A stretch of DNA of 11,294 nt from Ruminiclostridium sp. (GCA_017560855.1 JAFZEB010000161.1:1-11294), one strand, 5' to 3'; positions 1 to 7,367 are shown, counted from the stretch's first letter. The notes: generated from the sequence alone by a model not told the origin. Numbers and translations: made by a program.

Positions 1-151
1 CCGGATGATGGAAGCCGGCGTGGAGGTGGAATACCATGTCTTCCCCGGCTGCTACCACTGCTTCGAGCTGGGTGTGCCTGATGCGGATTACAGTAAGGTG
101 GCTTACCAGCTTATGTACACCGCACTGAAGAAGGCCTTTGCACAGGAGTGA
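1..151 (+). CDS. Alpha/beta hydrolase (esterase/lipase family), C-terminal fragment
   Basis: The frame is open from base 2 to a TGA at 149-151, giving the last 49 residues of a protein whose start lies outside the window. The segment AGVEVEYHVFPGCYHCFEL resembles the end of acetyl-esterase-type alpha/beta hydrolases, where a strand of the form GVxVExHxYPG is followed by the catalytic-triad histidine, usually in an H-G-F context. Here the histidine sits in Y-H-C-F, so the residue after it is Cys rather than Gly. The closing helix, rich in Ala, Lys and Tyr, also fits that fold. The likely role is hydrolysis of a small ester or acyl substrate, but the nucleophile and acid residues are off-window, so substrate and exact family cannot be judged. 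No clear terminator follows; a palindromic repeat begins 20 bases downstream. Confidence 0.62.
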   Translation, partial: RMMEAGVEVEYHVFPGCYHCFELGVPDADYSKVAYQLMYTALKKAFAQE

Positions 152-171
152 TAAGATACGGTTGGTGAGTA

Positions 172-250
172 TGTAGGGGCGGATAGCATCCGCCCGACCT
201 GCCTGTAGGATAATCGCCACGTTGGCGGGCGGCTAATAGCCGCCCCTACA
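172..250. repeat. 79-bp dumbbell palindromic repeat, copy 1 (inverted relative to copy 2)
   Basis: Ten-base terminal inverted repeats (TGTAGGGGCG at 172-181, CGCCCCTACA at 241-250) enclose two separate hairpins. The first is GGGCGGAT-agc-ATCCGCCC and the second GGGCGGCT-aat-AGCCGCCC; a linker of about 38 bases separates them. Reverse complementing this copy aligns it with the 78-bp element at 6352-6429: the ends, the CGCCCG and CGGGCG stem bases, parts of the linker (AACGTGG, CCTA) and an outside flank AACCTTTCA are shared, while the inner palindromes differ. There is no open reading frame. It is best described as a non-autonomous intergenic palindromic element; its function is unknown. Confidence 0.85.
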
Positions 251-361
251 TGAAAGGTTGCGGGTCACACAACCCTCTTGGCTCTCCCTCTGGGAGAAAT
301 AATTCAAAAATCTTTCCCCAATCCCGTCCCAAACTGTGGACAAAAAAGGAGGAAACCTGCC

Positions 362-1099
362 GTGTCCCGTATGGAACAGCTGGAAAACCGCATGAAACAC
401 CGGCAGTTATCCCACGCCTATCTGGTGGTTGGGGAAAACCGAAGGAACCTGGCCGACACCCTGGCGGCCGCTTGGGTGTGCACGGGGGAAACGCCCCCCT
501 GCGGACAGTGTTCCGGCTGCCGAAAGGCCGCCCAGGGTATCCACCCGGACATCACCCGGTGGGACCCTGACGGGGAAGGCCTGAAAGCCGAAGCCGTCCG
601 TACCCTCCGGTCAGACGCCTTCATCCGCCCCAACGAAGCCCCCAAAAAGGTATACATCCTGGAACATGGGGAACTTCTCAACCAGACGGGGCAAAATATC
701 CTGTTAAAACTCATCGAGGAGGGACCGGCCTACGCCTGCTTCCTCTTCCTGTCCCCCAACCCCGAGCTGCTGCTTCCCACGGTCCGTTCCCGGTGCGAGA
801 CCATCCGCGCCGAGGGAGAAGAGACGGCCGCTGCCAGCGCCGACGGGGAAACCTTGGCCGGACTCATCCTGAAGGGAGCCGGCCCCGAAGAGACCCTTCC
901 CTTCCTGATCTCCCTGGAGAAGAAGGACCGGGAGGAGATCGCCCTGCTTTTGGAGGAGACCGTCTGCCGCCTGACCAAGGTCCTGCCCCAGCGGCCGGAG
1001 CTTTTGAAGGTCCTGGACCGTCTCTCCCCCATCCGTGCCGCCTGTGAGTTCAACATCAGCGCCGGTCATCTGGCCGGTTGGCTTGCATCGGCTCTTTGA
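362..1099 (+). CDS. holB: DNA polymerase III, delta prime subunit (clamp loader)
   Basis: This encodes a 245-residue AAA+ family clamp-loader subunit that helps place the sliding clamp on primed DNA in the cytoplasm. Visible signatures are the zinc-binding cysteines C40, C47, C50 and C53 (C-x6-C-x2-C-x2-C), the following G-x-HPD segment, the sensor region KVYILEHGELLNQTGQNILL, the LIEEGP stretch, and the SRC motif at 143-145 typical of delta prime and gamma/tau subunits. The GTG at 362 was chosen because AGGAGG at 347-352 sits 9 bases upstream; an ATG at 371 is too far from it, and the longer frame from 278 lacks a ribosome binding site. The P-loop region reads VGENRRNLADT and has no GxxGxGK, as expected for a non-hydrolysing delta prime. 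At 245 residues it is shorter than the roughly 330 of E. coli or B. subtilis, mostly at the C-terminal collar. ricT follows after 33 bases, the same order as in Bacillus. Confidence 0.9.
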   Translation: MSRMEQLENRMKHRQLSHAYLVVGENRRNLADTLAAAWVCTGETPPCGQCSGCRKAAQGIHPDITRWDPDGEGLKAEAVRTLRSDAFIRPNEAPKKVYILEHGELLNQTGQNILLKLIEEGPAYACFLFLSPNPELLLPTVRSRCETIRAEGEETAAASADGETLAGLILKGAGPEETLPFLISLEKKDREEIALLLEETVCRLTKVLPQRPELLKVLDRLSPIRAACEFNISAGHLAGWLASAL

Positions 1100-1132
1100 C
1101 TTCGAAATCAACCTCTATCAAGGAGAAACCAT

Positions 1133-2605
1133 ATGACAGAGATCATCAGCGTTCGCTTTCGCAGCGAAGGCAAACAATATTATTTCGACCCCCAGGGCAT
1201 GACCTTCCACGCCGGGGACGGCGTCATCGTGGAGACCGCCGGGGGCATCGAATACGCCAAGTGTGTCCGGGGGAACTTCCACCTGGATGAATCCGAGCTG
1301 GCCGCTCCCCTGCGCCCGGTCATCCGTCCCGCCACCCGTGAGGACGAGGTCATCGTGGAACGCAACCGGGAAAAGGAGAAGTACGCCTTCAAGGTCTGCC
1401 AGGAGAAGATCGCCGAGCACGACCTGGAGATGAAGCTGGTCAGCGTGGAGTACAGCTTTGAGGGCACCAAGATCCTCTTCTTCTTCACTTCCGAGGGCCG
1501 TGTGGACTTCCGTGCCCTGGTCAAGAGCCTGGCCGCCATCTTCCATACCCGCATCGAGCTGCGTCAGATCGGCATCCGTGACGAGGCCAAGATGCTGGGC
1601 GGCCTGGGCATCTGCGGCCGTCCCTTCTGCTGCAACTCCTTCCTGCGGGAGTTCCAGCCTGTGTCCATCAAGATGGCCAAGACCCAGAACCTGTCCCTGA
1701 ACCCCACCAAGATCTCCGGTACCTGCGGCCGCCTGATGTGCTGCCTGAAGTACGAGCAGGAGGCCTATGAGGATCTCATGAAGGATGCACCCCGTGCAGA
1801 TTCCTTCGTGGAGACCCCCGACGGCGCCGGCAGCATCATCACCGTGAATACCCTCCGTGAGACCGTCCGTGTCCGCCTGGACAACGAGCCCGACTCCTTG
1901 AAGACCTACCACAACAGCGAGATCCGTGTGGTCCGCAGCGGCAAGGGCAAGCGCCCCGACGACTATGTGGAGCCTCCCAAGGAGGAGCTGGAGAAGCTGC
2001 GCAAGGTCACCATCTCCCCTGAGGAGCAGTACCGCCGGGAGCAGGCCGCTCTGGCCGCCGCCCTGGACGAGTTCATGTCTGAGCACACCAGCCATGGGGT
2101 CCAGGAGCCTGCCGCCCAGGAGCCTTCTCACGGCTCTTCCCGCCGCCGTCGTGGTGGAGACAAGGGAAAGAATGCCGAGAAGGCAGAAAAGGCCCTGGAA
2201 GCCGATGTGGAGCGCGAGAAGGAGAAGCAGGAGCAAAAGTCCCGCCGGAACCGTGGCCGGGGCAGGAAGGAAGCCCCCAAGGAGGGCCAGCCCGTGGCTG
2301 AGCCTGTGAAGGAAACTGCCCCTGCGGAGAAGTCCGGCGAGGGCAAGAAGGAAGGTGGTGGTTCCCGCCGCCGCCACAGAGGCAGCCGGGGCAGCCACAG
2401 CTCTGAGAAGAAGGGCCAGCAGAACCAGCAGCCCAACCATCAGCAGCAGGCTGAAAAGCCCAAGAAGCAGCCTGCCCCTCAGAAGCCTGCTCAGAATGAG
2501 GGCAAGGCAGAAGGGGGCGAAAAGAAGAGCGGCGGCCGCAATCGCTGGCACAAGCGCGGCCCCCGCAAGCCCGGCGGCGGCAGCAAGCCTGCCGGGGAAG
2601 GATAA
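1133..2605 (+). CDS. ricT: RicT/YaaT-like PSP1-domain protein with long basic C-terminal tail
   Basis: The N-terminal 280 residues match the PSP1/YaaT family. In B. subtilis RicT works with RicA and RicF as an Fe-S-containing complex that assists RNase Y in mRNA maturation and affects competence, biofilm formation and sporulation. The family's cysteine clusters are intact: C161, C166, C167 (ICGRPFCCNSF) and C198, C203, C204 (TCGRLMCCLKYE). Residues from about 335 to 490 form a low-complexity tail rich in Lys, Arg, Gly, Glu, Gln and Pro with SRRRRGG, RNRGRGRK and SRRRHRGSRGS patches, absent from the roughly 275-residue Bacillus protein and predicted to be disordered. AAGGAG at 1120-1125 lies 7 bases before the ATG. 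It is cotranscribed with holB and ends at a strong terminator. The core assignment is firm; RNA binding by the tail is inferred. Confidence 0.9.
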   Translation: MTEIISVRFRSEGKQYYFDPQGMTFHAGDGVIVETAGGIEYAKCVRGNFHLDESELAAPLRPVIRPATREDEVIVERNREKEKYAFKVCQEKIAEHDLEMKLVSVEYSFEGTKILFFFTSEGRVDFRALVKSLAAIFHTRIELRQIGIRDEAKMLGGLGICGRPFCCNSFLREFQPVSIKMAKTQNLSLNPTKISGTCGRLMCCLKYEQEAYEDLMKDAPRADSFVETPDGAGSIITVNTLRETVRVRLDNEPDSLKTYHNSEIRVVRSGKGKRPDDYVEPPKEELEKLRKVTISPEEQYRREQAALAAALDEFMSEHTSHGVQEPAAQEPSHGSSRRRRGGDKGKNAEKAEKALEADVEREKEKQEQKSRRNRGRGRKEAPKEGQPVAEPVKETAPAEKSGEGKKEGGGSRRRHRGSRGSHSSEKKGQQNQQPNHQQQAEKPKKQPAPQKPAQNEGKAEGGEKKSGGRNRWHKRGPRKPGGGSKPAGEG

Positions 2606-2625
2606 TCCCCAAAATAAAACTATTT

Positions 2626-2661
2626 TCCCCCACTTCATTCATTTGAAGTGGGGGATTTTTT
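2626..2661 (+). terminator. Rho-independent terminator of holB-ricT
   Basis: A perfect 12-bp stem (TCCCCCACTTCA at 2626-2637 paired with TGAAGTGGGGGA at 2644-2655), a 6-base loop and six T residues at 2656-2661. It lies 20 bases after the ricT stop and separates this unit from ppx. Confidence 0.95.
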
Positions 2662-2781
2662 CTGTATGGAAAGGAAAACAGGCATTTAACGGAAAGCGGG
2701 TTTTTGATTTAACATAAATGGTCTATGCTGAAGAAAACGAGCATTGTCGACAGAATTCGCCGGTTATCGAGGAGGCAACCA

Positions 2782-3684
2782 ATGAAGCAAGCAGTTATCG
2801 ATATCGGCTCCAACTCCATGCGTCTGACCGTTTATGAGACCAATGCGGGAATCTTCACCGTTCTATTTAAGGATAAGGTCATGGCCGGTCTCGCAGGCTA
2901 CGTGGAGGATGGAGTTCTCAGCCAGGATGGCATCAACCGGGCCTGCCAGGGGCTGCTGTCCTTTCAGACAACCCTGGAGGCCCTGGACATCCGCCGGGTG
3001 GCAGTTTTTGCCACGGCTTCCCTGCGGAATATTAAAAACACCCGTCAGGCAGTGGCCCTTCTGGAGGCCACCACTGGGTATCCCATCGAGGTTCTTTCTG
3101 GAGAGGAGGAGGCCCGCTGGGGCTATGAAGGGGCTATGGAAGATCTGGAAGTCTCTGACGGGGTTTTTGTGGACATCGGGGGTGCCAGCACTGAGATCGT
3201 TCGCTTTGCTGACCGGACCCTTCTCAGTGCCGACAGTTGTCCCGTGGGTTCTCTGAAGCTCTACCGGGATCATGTAAAAAAGATCCTGCCCAACGAGCAG
3301 GCCTTGAAAAGTATGGTCCAGGAGATTGAACGGGCTACGGATCCGGTGATTCGGAAACCCCGGGCCAAAAGCATGCCCATGGTCTGCGTGGGAGGCACTG
3401 CACGGGCCTGTCTGCGGATGGTCCGGCGGGTCTATCATCTGCCGGAGAATGTAAACCGGGTTTCTGCCCGCCAGGTGAAAGATCTGTGCCAATTGCTGAC
3501 CTCCTCCCACAAGAAGGCGGCTGAACTGATTCTGAAGCAGGAGCCGGACCGTATCCATACCATGATCCCCGGTCTGCTCATCCTATGCCATCTGTTGGAC
3601 GGGTTTGGTGCCTCTGAGATGGTGGTCAGTCAATACGGTGTGCGGGAGGGATATTTATGCGGAAGAATCCTGAAGGTCTCCTGA
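2782..3684 (+). CDS. ppx: Exopolyphosphatase / pppGpp phosphohydrolase family (Ppx/GppA)
   Basis: A 300-residue protein of the ASKHA-fold Ppx/GppA family, which removes phosphate from the ends of polyphosphate chains or converts pppGpp to ppGpp. Motifs in order: phosphate-binding loop 1 IDIGSNSMRL (6-15), ATASLRNIKN (77-86), the SGEEEARWGY segment holding the likely catalytic Glu (106-115), the second phosphate loop DIGGASTEI (131-139), PVGSLKL, CVGGTARA, and a closing VSQYGVREGYL. Length fits the short two-domain form without the C-terminal HD domain of E. coli Ppx (about 513 residues). The ATG at 2782 is preferred over one at 2725 because GAGGAGG at 2769-2775 is 6 bases upstream and the IDIGSN motif then falls at the family's usual position. 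Its last 28 bases overlap ppk1, so the two are probably translationally coupled. No convincing promoter was found between 2662 and 2781. Polyphosphate is favoured as substrate by context only. Confidence 0.88.
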   Translation: MKQAVIDIGSNSMRLTVYETNAGIFTVLFKDKVMAGLAGYVEDGVLSQDGINRACQGLLSFQTTLEALDIRRVAVFATASLRNIKNTRQAVALLEATTGYPIEVLSGEEEARWGYEGAMEDLEVSDGVFVDIGGASTEIVRFADRTLLSADSCPVGSLKLYRDHVKKILPNEQALKSMVQEIERATDPVIRKPRAKSMPMVCVGGTARACLRMVRRVYHLPENVNRVSARQVKDLCQLLTSSHKKAAELILKQEPDRIHTMIPGLLILCHLLDGFGASEMVVSQYGVREGYLCGRILKVS

Positions 3685-5798
3685 CAGACTATACCTATAC
3701 CCAGAATCGGGAGCTGAGTTGGCTGCGGTTCAACCAGCGGGTCCTGGAAGAGGCCGCCGATGAGACCGTTCCCCTGCTGGAGCGGATGAAATTCATCGCC
3801 ATCTTCAGCAGCAACCTAGACGAGTTCTTTATGGTCCGGGTGGGGAGTCTGCTGGATATGGCGGAAGTATCCCCCAGGGCGGTGGACAGCAAGAGCGGCA
3901 TGGACCCCTTCCAACAGCTCAAGGCCATCTACGATACCGTCCCCGGTCTTTTGGAGATCAAGGGACAGCTCTACCAGCGGGTCAGCACTCTGCTGGCCCG
4001 GGAGGAGGTTCAGGATCTGGAATACAAGGATTTGACTGCCCAGGAGAAGGGCTTTGCAGCGGAGTATTTCCAGTCCGTGATCCTGCCCATCCTCTCCCCT
4101 CAGATCGTGGGGATCCATCATCCAAGTCCCCATCTGATGAGCAAGGCCCTCTATCTGTCTGCCCTGCTGAGGAACAAGAACGAAAAAAAGTCTCTGGGTT
4201 TTATTTCCGTGCCCTCTTCACTGCCCTCCTTGGTGGTCCTGCCGGGGACCAAAGGGCGCTTTCTTCGGATGGAGACTATCCTTCGGCAGTGGGCGCCTAC
4301 GCTTTTTGGAAATTACAAGGTGGAAGAGACCTGTCTCATCTGCGCCACCCGGAATGCCGACCTGAGTTTCGACATGGAAAAGTTTGAGGACAACCAGGAG
4401 GACTTTCGTCTGCGGATGACCAAGCTTTTGAAGAAGCGGGCGAAGCAGTCCATTGTCCGCCTGGAGGTCAATCAAAAGCCTTCTCAGGCAATGATAGACC
4501 TCCTCACCGGTCTGTTCCCTGTGGAAAATGACCAGGTCTACTATGACCCTACCCCCCTGAACATGGGGTATGTCTATGACCTGGAAAAGGCCCTTGACGA
4601 GGACCTGCGGAAGAGACTGACCTACCCGACCTATCTCCCCCGGTGGCCCGAGGACCTGGACCCCGCTCAGAGTATGATTCAACAGATTCAGAGAAAGGAC
4701 CGGCTCCTCTTTTTTCCTTATGACTCGGTGGACCCCTTTCTCCGTCTTCTGGGAGAGGCCTCTGAACGGCCTGATGTAGTCTCCATCAAAATCACCATTT
4801 ATCGCTTGGCTTCCACCTCCAAGATCGCCCGTATCCTCTGTCGGGCAGCGGAGAACGGCAAAGAGGTGGTGGTTCTTATGGAGCTGCGGGCCCGGTTCGA
4901 TGAGGCAAATAATATCGCCTGGTCCAAAATGCTGGAGGAGGCCGGATGCAAAGTTATTTATGGCATTGAGAACTTTAAGTGTCACAGTAAGCTTTGCCTG
5001 ATTACCCTCCAGGATAAGGGAGGGACCCATTACATTACCCAAGTGGGCACCGGAAACTATAATGAGAAAACCAGCGCCCTCTATACAGACCTAAGTGTTA
5101 TGACGGCCTCCCCGGTCATCGGAGAAGACAGCGCCGCTTTCTTCCGTAATATGCTCACTGACAACCTGGAGGGGGTATACCAGTCTCTTCTGGTGGCCCC
5201 CAATGCATTGAAAGACCGCATCTGTCAGCATATGGATGAGGAGATCGCCAAGGGAGAGAAGGGTTATATCTGCATCAAAGCCAACTCTATCACAGAGCGG
5301 GATGTGATCGACAAATTCTATGAGGCCTCCCAGGCGGGAGTCAAGGTGGAACTGATCATCCGGGGTATCTGCTGCCTGCGGCCAGAGGTCCTTCTGAAGA
5401 CGGAAAATATCCATATTACCTCCATTGTGGGCCGGTATCTGGAGCACGCCAGAATCTATGCCTTTGGCCGGGGGAAGGAGGCCCGGTATTATATTGCCTC
5501 TGCCGACCTGATGACCCGGAATCTTCAGCGTCGGGTGGAGATCGCTTGTCCCATTTGGGACGAGGAGATCAAGGAGCAGCTCCGGTATATTCTGGACCTT
5601 CAGCTTCGGGACACTGCCAAGGCCTCCTTCCTCCAGGCCAGCGGGACCTATCGCCGAAAGGAACCGGGGAAACTCCCCCCTCTGGATTGTCAGCAAGAGC
5701 TGATGAAAGTCTCTGTTCACCGGCCAGAACCTATGATCCCGCCCCAGGAGAAAATGGGTTTGCTCCGACAGCTGCTGGCATGGATCAAAAAATTCTGA
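3657..5798 (+). CDS. ppk1: Polyphosphate kinase 1
   Basis: A 713-residue full-length PPK1, which reversibly transfers the gamma phosphate of ATP to a growing polyphosphate chain. The N domain carries NRELSWLRFNQRVLEEA and SSNLDEFFMVRV. The central domain has PYDSVDPF (354-361) and a long T-x-YR...ARFDE-x-N stretch. The C-terminal phospholipase-D-like halves hold the two family histidines: H443 in FKCHSKLCL, the expected autophosphorylated residue (E. coli His435), and H597 in YLEHARIYAF (E. coli His592). The tail ADLMTRNLQRRVEI is also characteristic. GGGAGGG at 3644-3650, inside the ppx coding region, is 6 bases upstream of the ATG. Length and motifs show no truncation. Encoding synthase and exopolyphosphatase together is common in bacteria and suggests joint control of polyphosphate level. 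No terminator follows; the next gene's promoter starts six bases after the stop. Confidence 0.96.
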   Translation: MRKNPEGLLTDYTYTQNRELSWLRFNQRVLEEAADETVPLLERMKFIAIFSSNLDEFFMVRVGSLLDMAEVSPRAVDSKSGMDPFQQLKAIYDTVPGLLEIKGQLYQRVSTLLAREEVQDLEYKDLTAQEKGFAAEYFQSVILPILSPQIVGIHHPSPHLMSKALYLSALLRNKNEKKSLGFISVPSSLPSLVVLPGTKGRFLRMETILRQWAPTLFGNYKVEETCLICATRNADLSFDMEKFEDNQEDFRLRMTKLLKKRAKQSIVRLEVNQKPSQAMIDLLTGLFPVENDQVYYDPTPLNMGYVYDLEKALDEDLRKRLTYPTYLPRWPEDLDPAQSMIQQIQRKDRLLFFPYDSVDPFLRLLGEASERPDVVSIKITIYRLASTSKIARILCRAAENGKEVVVLMELRARFDEANNIAWSKMLEEAGCKVIYGIENFKCHSKLCLITLQDKGGTHYITQVGTGNYNEKTSALYTDLSVMTASPVIGEDSAAFFRNMLTDNLEGVYQSLLVAPNALKDRICQHMDEEIAKGEKGYICIKANSITERDVIDKFYEASQAGVKVELIIRGICCLRPEVLLKTENIHITSIVGRYLEHARIYAFGRGKEARYYIASADLMTRNLQRRVEIACPIWDEEIKEQLRYILDLQLRDTAKASFLQASGTYRRKEPGKLPPLDCQQELMKVSVHRPEPMIPPQEKMGLLRQLLAWIKKF

Positions 5799-5803
5799 GG
5801 CCC

Positions 5804-5832
5804 TTGACACCTCACGCCGGCGACCCTATAAT
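5804..5832 (+). promoter_or_regulatory. Consensus sigma-A promoter for the DUF1292 gene
   Basis: TTGACA at 5804-5809 and TATAAT at 5827-5832 with exactly 17 bases between them, a full match to the housekeeping consensus. Transcription would start near 5839, leaving a leader of about 40 bases before the ATG at 5879. It begins just after the ppk1 stop codon. Confidence 0.92.
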
Positions 5833-5878
5833 TGAAACCAAGAAACGGCGGAATCCCGCAGAAAGAAGGTATACAGCC

Positions 5879-6178
5879 ATGGCAGAGATCATCGACATCA
5901 CTGAAAACATCCCCGAGGAGAACATCTACCTGCTGGAAGACAACGACGGCAACGAGGTCCCCTTTGAATTCGTGGACCTGATGGAGTATGAGGGCGAGGA
6001 GTACCTCTTCCTGCTGCCCATCGAGGACGACAACGGAGAGGTCCTCATCCTCCACATCGACAGCGTGGACGGCGACGAGGAGGCCTACAGCGGCGTGGAG
6101 AGTGAAGAGCTGCTGACCACCCTGTTCAACATGTTCCGTGAGAAGTACGAAGGCCTGTACGACTTCGCAGACGAATAA
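5879..6178 (+). CDS. DUF1292 family protein (YrzB-like)
   Basis: A 99-residue, very acidic soluble protein. The core LLEDNDGNEVPFEFVDLMEY, followed by GEEYLFLLPIE and a GEVLILHI strand, is the signature of DUF1292 (B. subtilis YrzB), a family found across Firmicutes without an established function; in many genomes it lies near yrrK/ruvX. Here it stands alone behind a consensus promoter and before a strong terminator. The ATG at 5879 has AAGAAGG 9 bases upstream at 5864-5869. The frame stays open further upstream into the ppk1 region, but that stretch is in another frame of ppk1 and contains the promoter, so it is not part of the gene. There are no membrane segments or cysteine clusters. The consensus promoter and codon choice suggest steady, high expression. 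Confidence 0.88.
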   Translation: MAEIIDITENIPEENIYLLEDNDGNEVPFEFVDLMEYEGEEYLFLLPIEDDNGEVLILHIDSVDGDEEAYSGVESEELLTTLFNMFREKYEGLYDFADE

Positions 6179-6190
6179 GCCAAGAGATGA

Positions 6191-6228
6191 AAAATGTCCC
6201 TGACCGAATCGGTCAGGGACATTTTTTT
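6191..6228 (+). terminator. Rho-independent terminator of the DUF1292 gene
   Basis: The stem GTCCCTGACCG / CGGTCAGGGAC (6196-6206 with 6210-6220) has a 3-base loop, flanking A residues on the left and seven T residues at 6222-6228. It starts 13 bases after the stop and could also end read-through from ppx-ppk1. Confidence 0.95.
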
Positions 6229-6275
6229 GCTGTTGAGGTATTATCTTGCAACATGTTTCTTTCCTGTTACGTTAA

Positions 6276-6330
6276 CTCCCTCTGTCAGTGGCGTTGCCGC
6301 TGCCACCTCCCTCTTTGAGGGAGGCTTTGG
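6276..6330. repeat. Short hairpin repeat, second family (related to 10992-11106)
   Basis: Two adjacent hairpins: AGTGGC-gtt-GCCGCT (one G-T pair, 6287-6301) and CCTCCCTC-ttt-GAGGGAGG (6306-6324). The layout CCTCnnTCAGT, hairpin, TGCCA, pyrimidine/purine hairpin, then a GC-TTG trailer is shared with the start of the element at 10992-11106, although the stem sequences differ. There is no open reading frame. It lies between the convergent DUF1292 and hbd terminators. Confidence 0.6.
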
Positions 6331-6351
6331 GATTATGTGAACCTTTCACAT

Positions 6352-6429
6352 CGTAGGGGCGATTCACGAATCGCCCGAAACGTGGGTCAAACCCTATGGG
6401 TAGCGGGCGCTTCATGAAGCGCCCCTACG
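6352..6429. repeat. 78-bp dumbbell palindromic repeat, copy 2
   Basis: Terminal inverted repeats CGTAGGGGCG (6352-6361) and CGCCCCTACG (6420-6429) enclose two hairpins. The left is GGGCGATT-cacg-AATCGCCC; the right is GGGCGCTTCA followed directly by TGAAGCGCCC, a perfect 20-bp palindrome. The linker carries AACGTGGG and CCTATGGG. It aligns with the reverse complement of 172-250 at the ends and linker but not in the palindrome cores. Just upstream, ATGTGA-acctt-TCACAT (6335-6351) forms a further small hairpin. Confidence 0.85.
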
Positions 6430-6456
6430 AATACGAAAAGGGTCATGTAAGCCTAT

Positions 6457-6489
6457 AAAAAACCGCCCCGTGGTTATCCACGGGGCGGT
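6457..6489 (-). terminator. Rho-independent terminator of hbd
   Basis: Read on the minus strand, ACCGCCCCGTGG (6478-6489) pairs perfectly with its complement at 6462-6473 around a 4-base loop, giving a 12-bp GC-rich stem followed by a run of T residues (A residues at 6457-6462 on the plus strand). It starts about 30 bases past the hbd stop. Confidence 0.94.
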
Positions 6490-6518
6490 CATTATGTCTT
6501 GTGCCAGACAAGTACTTC

Positions 6519-7367
6519 TTAGTACTTGTAGAAGCCCTCGCCGGTCTTCTGGCCCAGCAGGCCTGCACGGACCATCTTCTTCATGGTCAGAGCGGGACGA
6601 TACTTGGAGTCGCCGGTCTCGGTGAAGATGGTCTCCATGATAGCCAGGCAGATGTCCAGACCAACCAGGTCAGCCAGAGCCAGGGGGCCCATCTTGTGGT
6701 TAGCACCGTACATCATAGCGGTGTCGATGTCTTCCTTGGAAGCGATGCCGTTCTCCAGAACGATGATAGCCTCGTTGATCATGGGGAACAGGATGCGGTT
6801 GACAACGAAACCGGGAGCTTCGCCGACCTCGACGGGGCTCTTGCCGATCTCAGCAGCGCAGTCATAGACAGCCTGGAAGGTCTCGTCGTTGGTACGAGCG
6901 CCGCGGATAACCTCGACCAGCTTCATAGCGGGAGCGGGGTTGAAGAAGTGCATGCCCAGGACCTTCTCAGGACGCTTGGTAGCAGCAGCGATAGCGGTGA
7001 TGGAGATGGAGGAGGTGTTGGAAGCCAGGATGGTCTCGGGCTTGCACAGCTCGTCCAGTTCCTTGAAGATGGACTTCTTGACGTCCAGAACTTCGATAGC
7101 AGCCTCAACGACCAGGTCGCAGTCAGCAGCGTCAGCCAGCTCCAGGGAGAAGGAGACGCGGCCCAGAACAGCAGCCTTCTCTTCCTCGGTCATCTTGCCC
7201 TTAGCAACCTTCTTCTCCATGTTCTTGGTGATGGTTGCCTCGCCGCGCTGGATGAAAGCTTCAGCGATGTCGCGAACGATAACGGTCTTGCCTGCCTCAG
7301 CGAAAACCTGAGCAATGCCCATGCCCATGGTGCCAGCACCCAGGACCATGATCTTATTGATAGCCAT
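6519..7367 (-). CDS. hbd: 3-hydroxybutyryl-CoA dehydrogenase
   Basis: A 282-residue enzyme, the normal length of clostridial Hbd, that interconverts acetoacetyl-CoA and 3-hydroxybutyryl-CoA with NAD(P)H in the route from acetyl-CoA to butyrate. The Rossmann motif GAGTMG is at 10-15. Active-site residues of the 3-hydroxyacyl-CoA dehydrogenase family are present: SNTSS (116-120), H140 in GMHFFNP, E152 in KLVEVI and N190 in GFVVNRIL. The C-terminal helical domain with [12 protein letters not shown] is complete. AGGAGG (plus-strand 7377-7382) sits 9 bases before the ATG. It lies downstream of crt on the same strand, and no good promoter was found in the gap, so the two are probably cotranscribed. 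Alanine is often written GCT and arginine CGC/CGT, unlike the GCC-rich ricT or flippase genes, which suggests selection for high expression. Confidence 0.96.
   Translation of the reverse strand: MAINKIMVLGAGTMGMGIAQVFAEAGKTVIVRDIAEAFIQRGEATITKNMEKKVAKGKMTEEEKAAVLGRVSFSLELADAADCDLVVEAAIEVLDVKKSIFKELDELCKPETILASNTSSISITAIAAATKRPEKVLGMHFFNPAPAMKLVEVIRGARTNDETFQAVYDCAAEIGKSPVEVGEAPGFVVNRILFPMINEAIIVLENGIASKEDIDTAMMYGANHKMGPLALADLVGLDICLAIMETIFTETGDSKYRPALTMKKMVRAGLLGQKTGEGFYKY

Noticed and set aside
172..250. Terminator for the esterase gene
   Set aside because: The hairpins lack a T run and share conserved ends with an element elsewhere, so a repeat is the better reading.
250..361. Possible promoter or leader structure before holB
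   Set aside because: TTGGCT followed by TAATTC is a poor match with 16-base spacing, and GGTTG/CAACC is only a 5-bp stem; neither stands out.
1118..2638. 506-codon open frame on the minus strand, antisense to ricT
   Set aside because: It mirrors ricT entirely; the Leu/Ala/Gly-rich product is the complement of GC-ending codons, and ricT has family motifs, a ribosome binding site and a terminator.
5546..5878. In-frame upstream extension of the DUF1292 gene
   Set aside because: It overlaps ppk1 in another frame and spans the promoter of the gene itself; the ATG at 5879 has the ribosome binding site.
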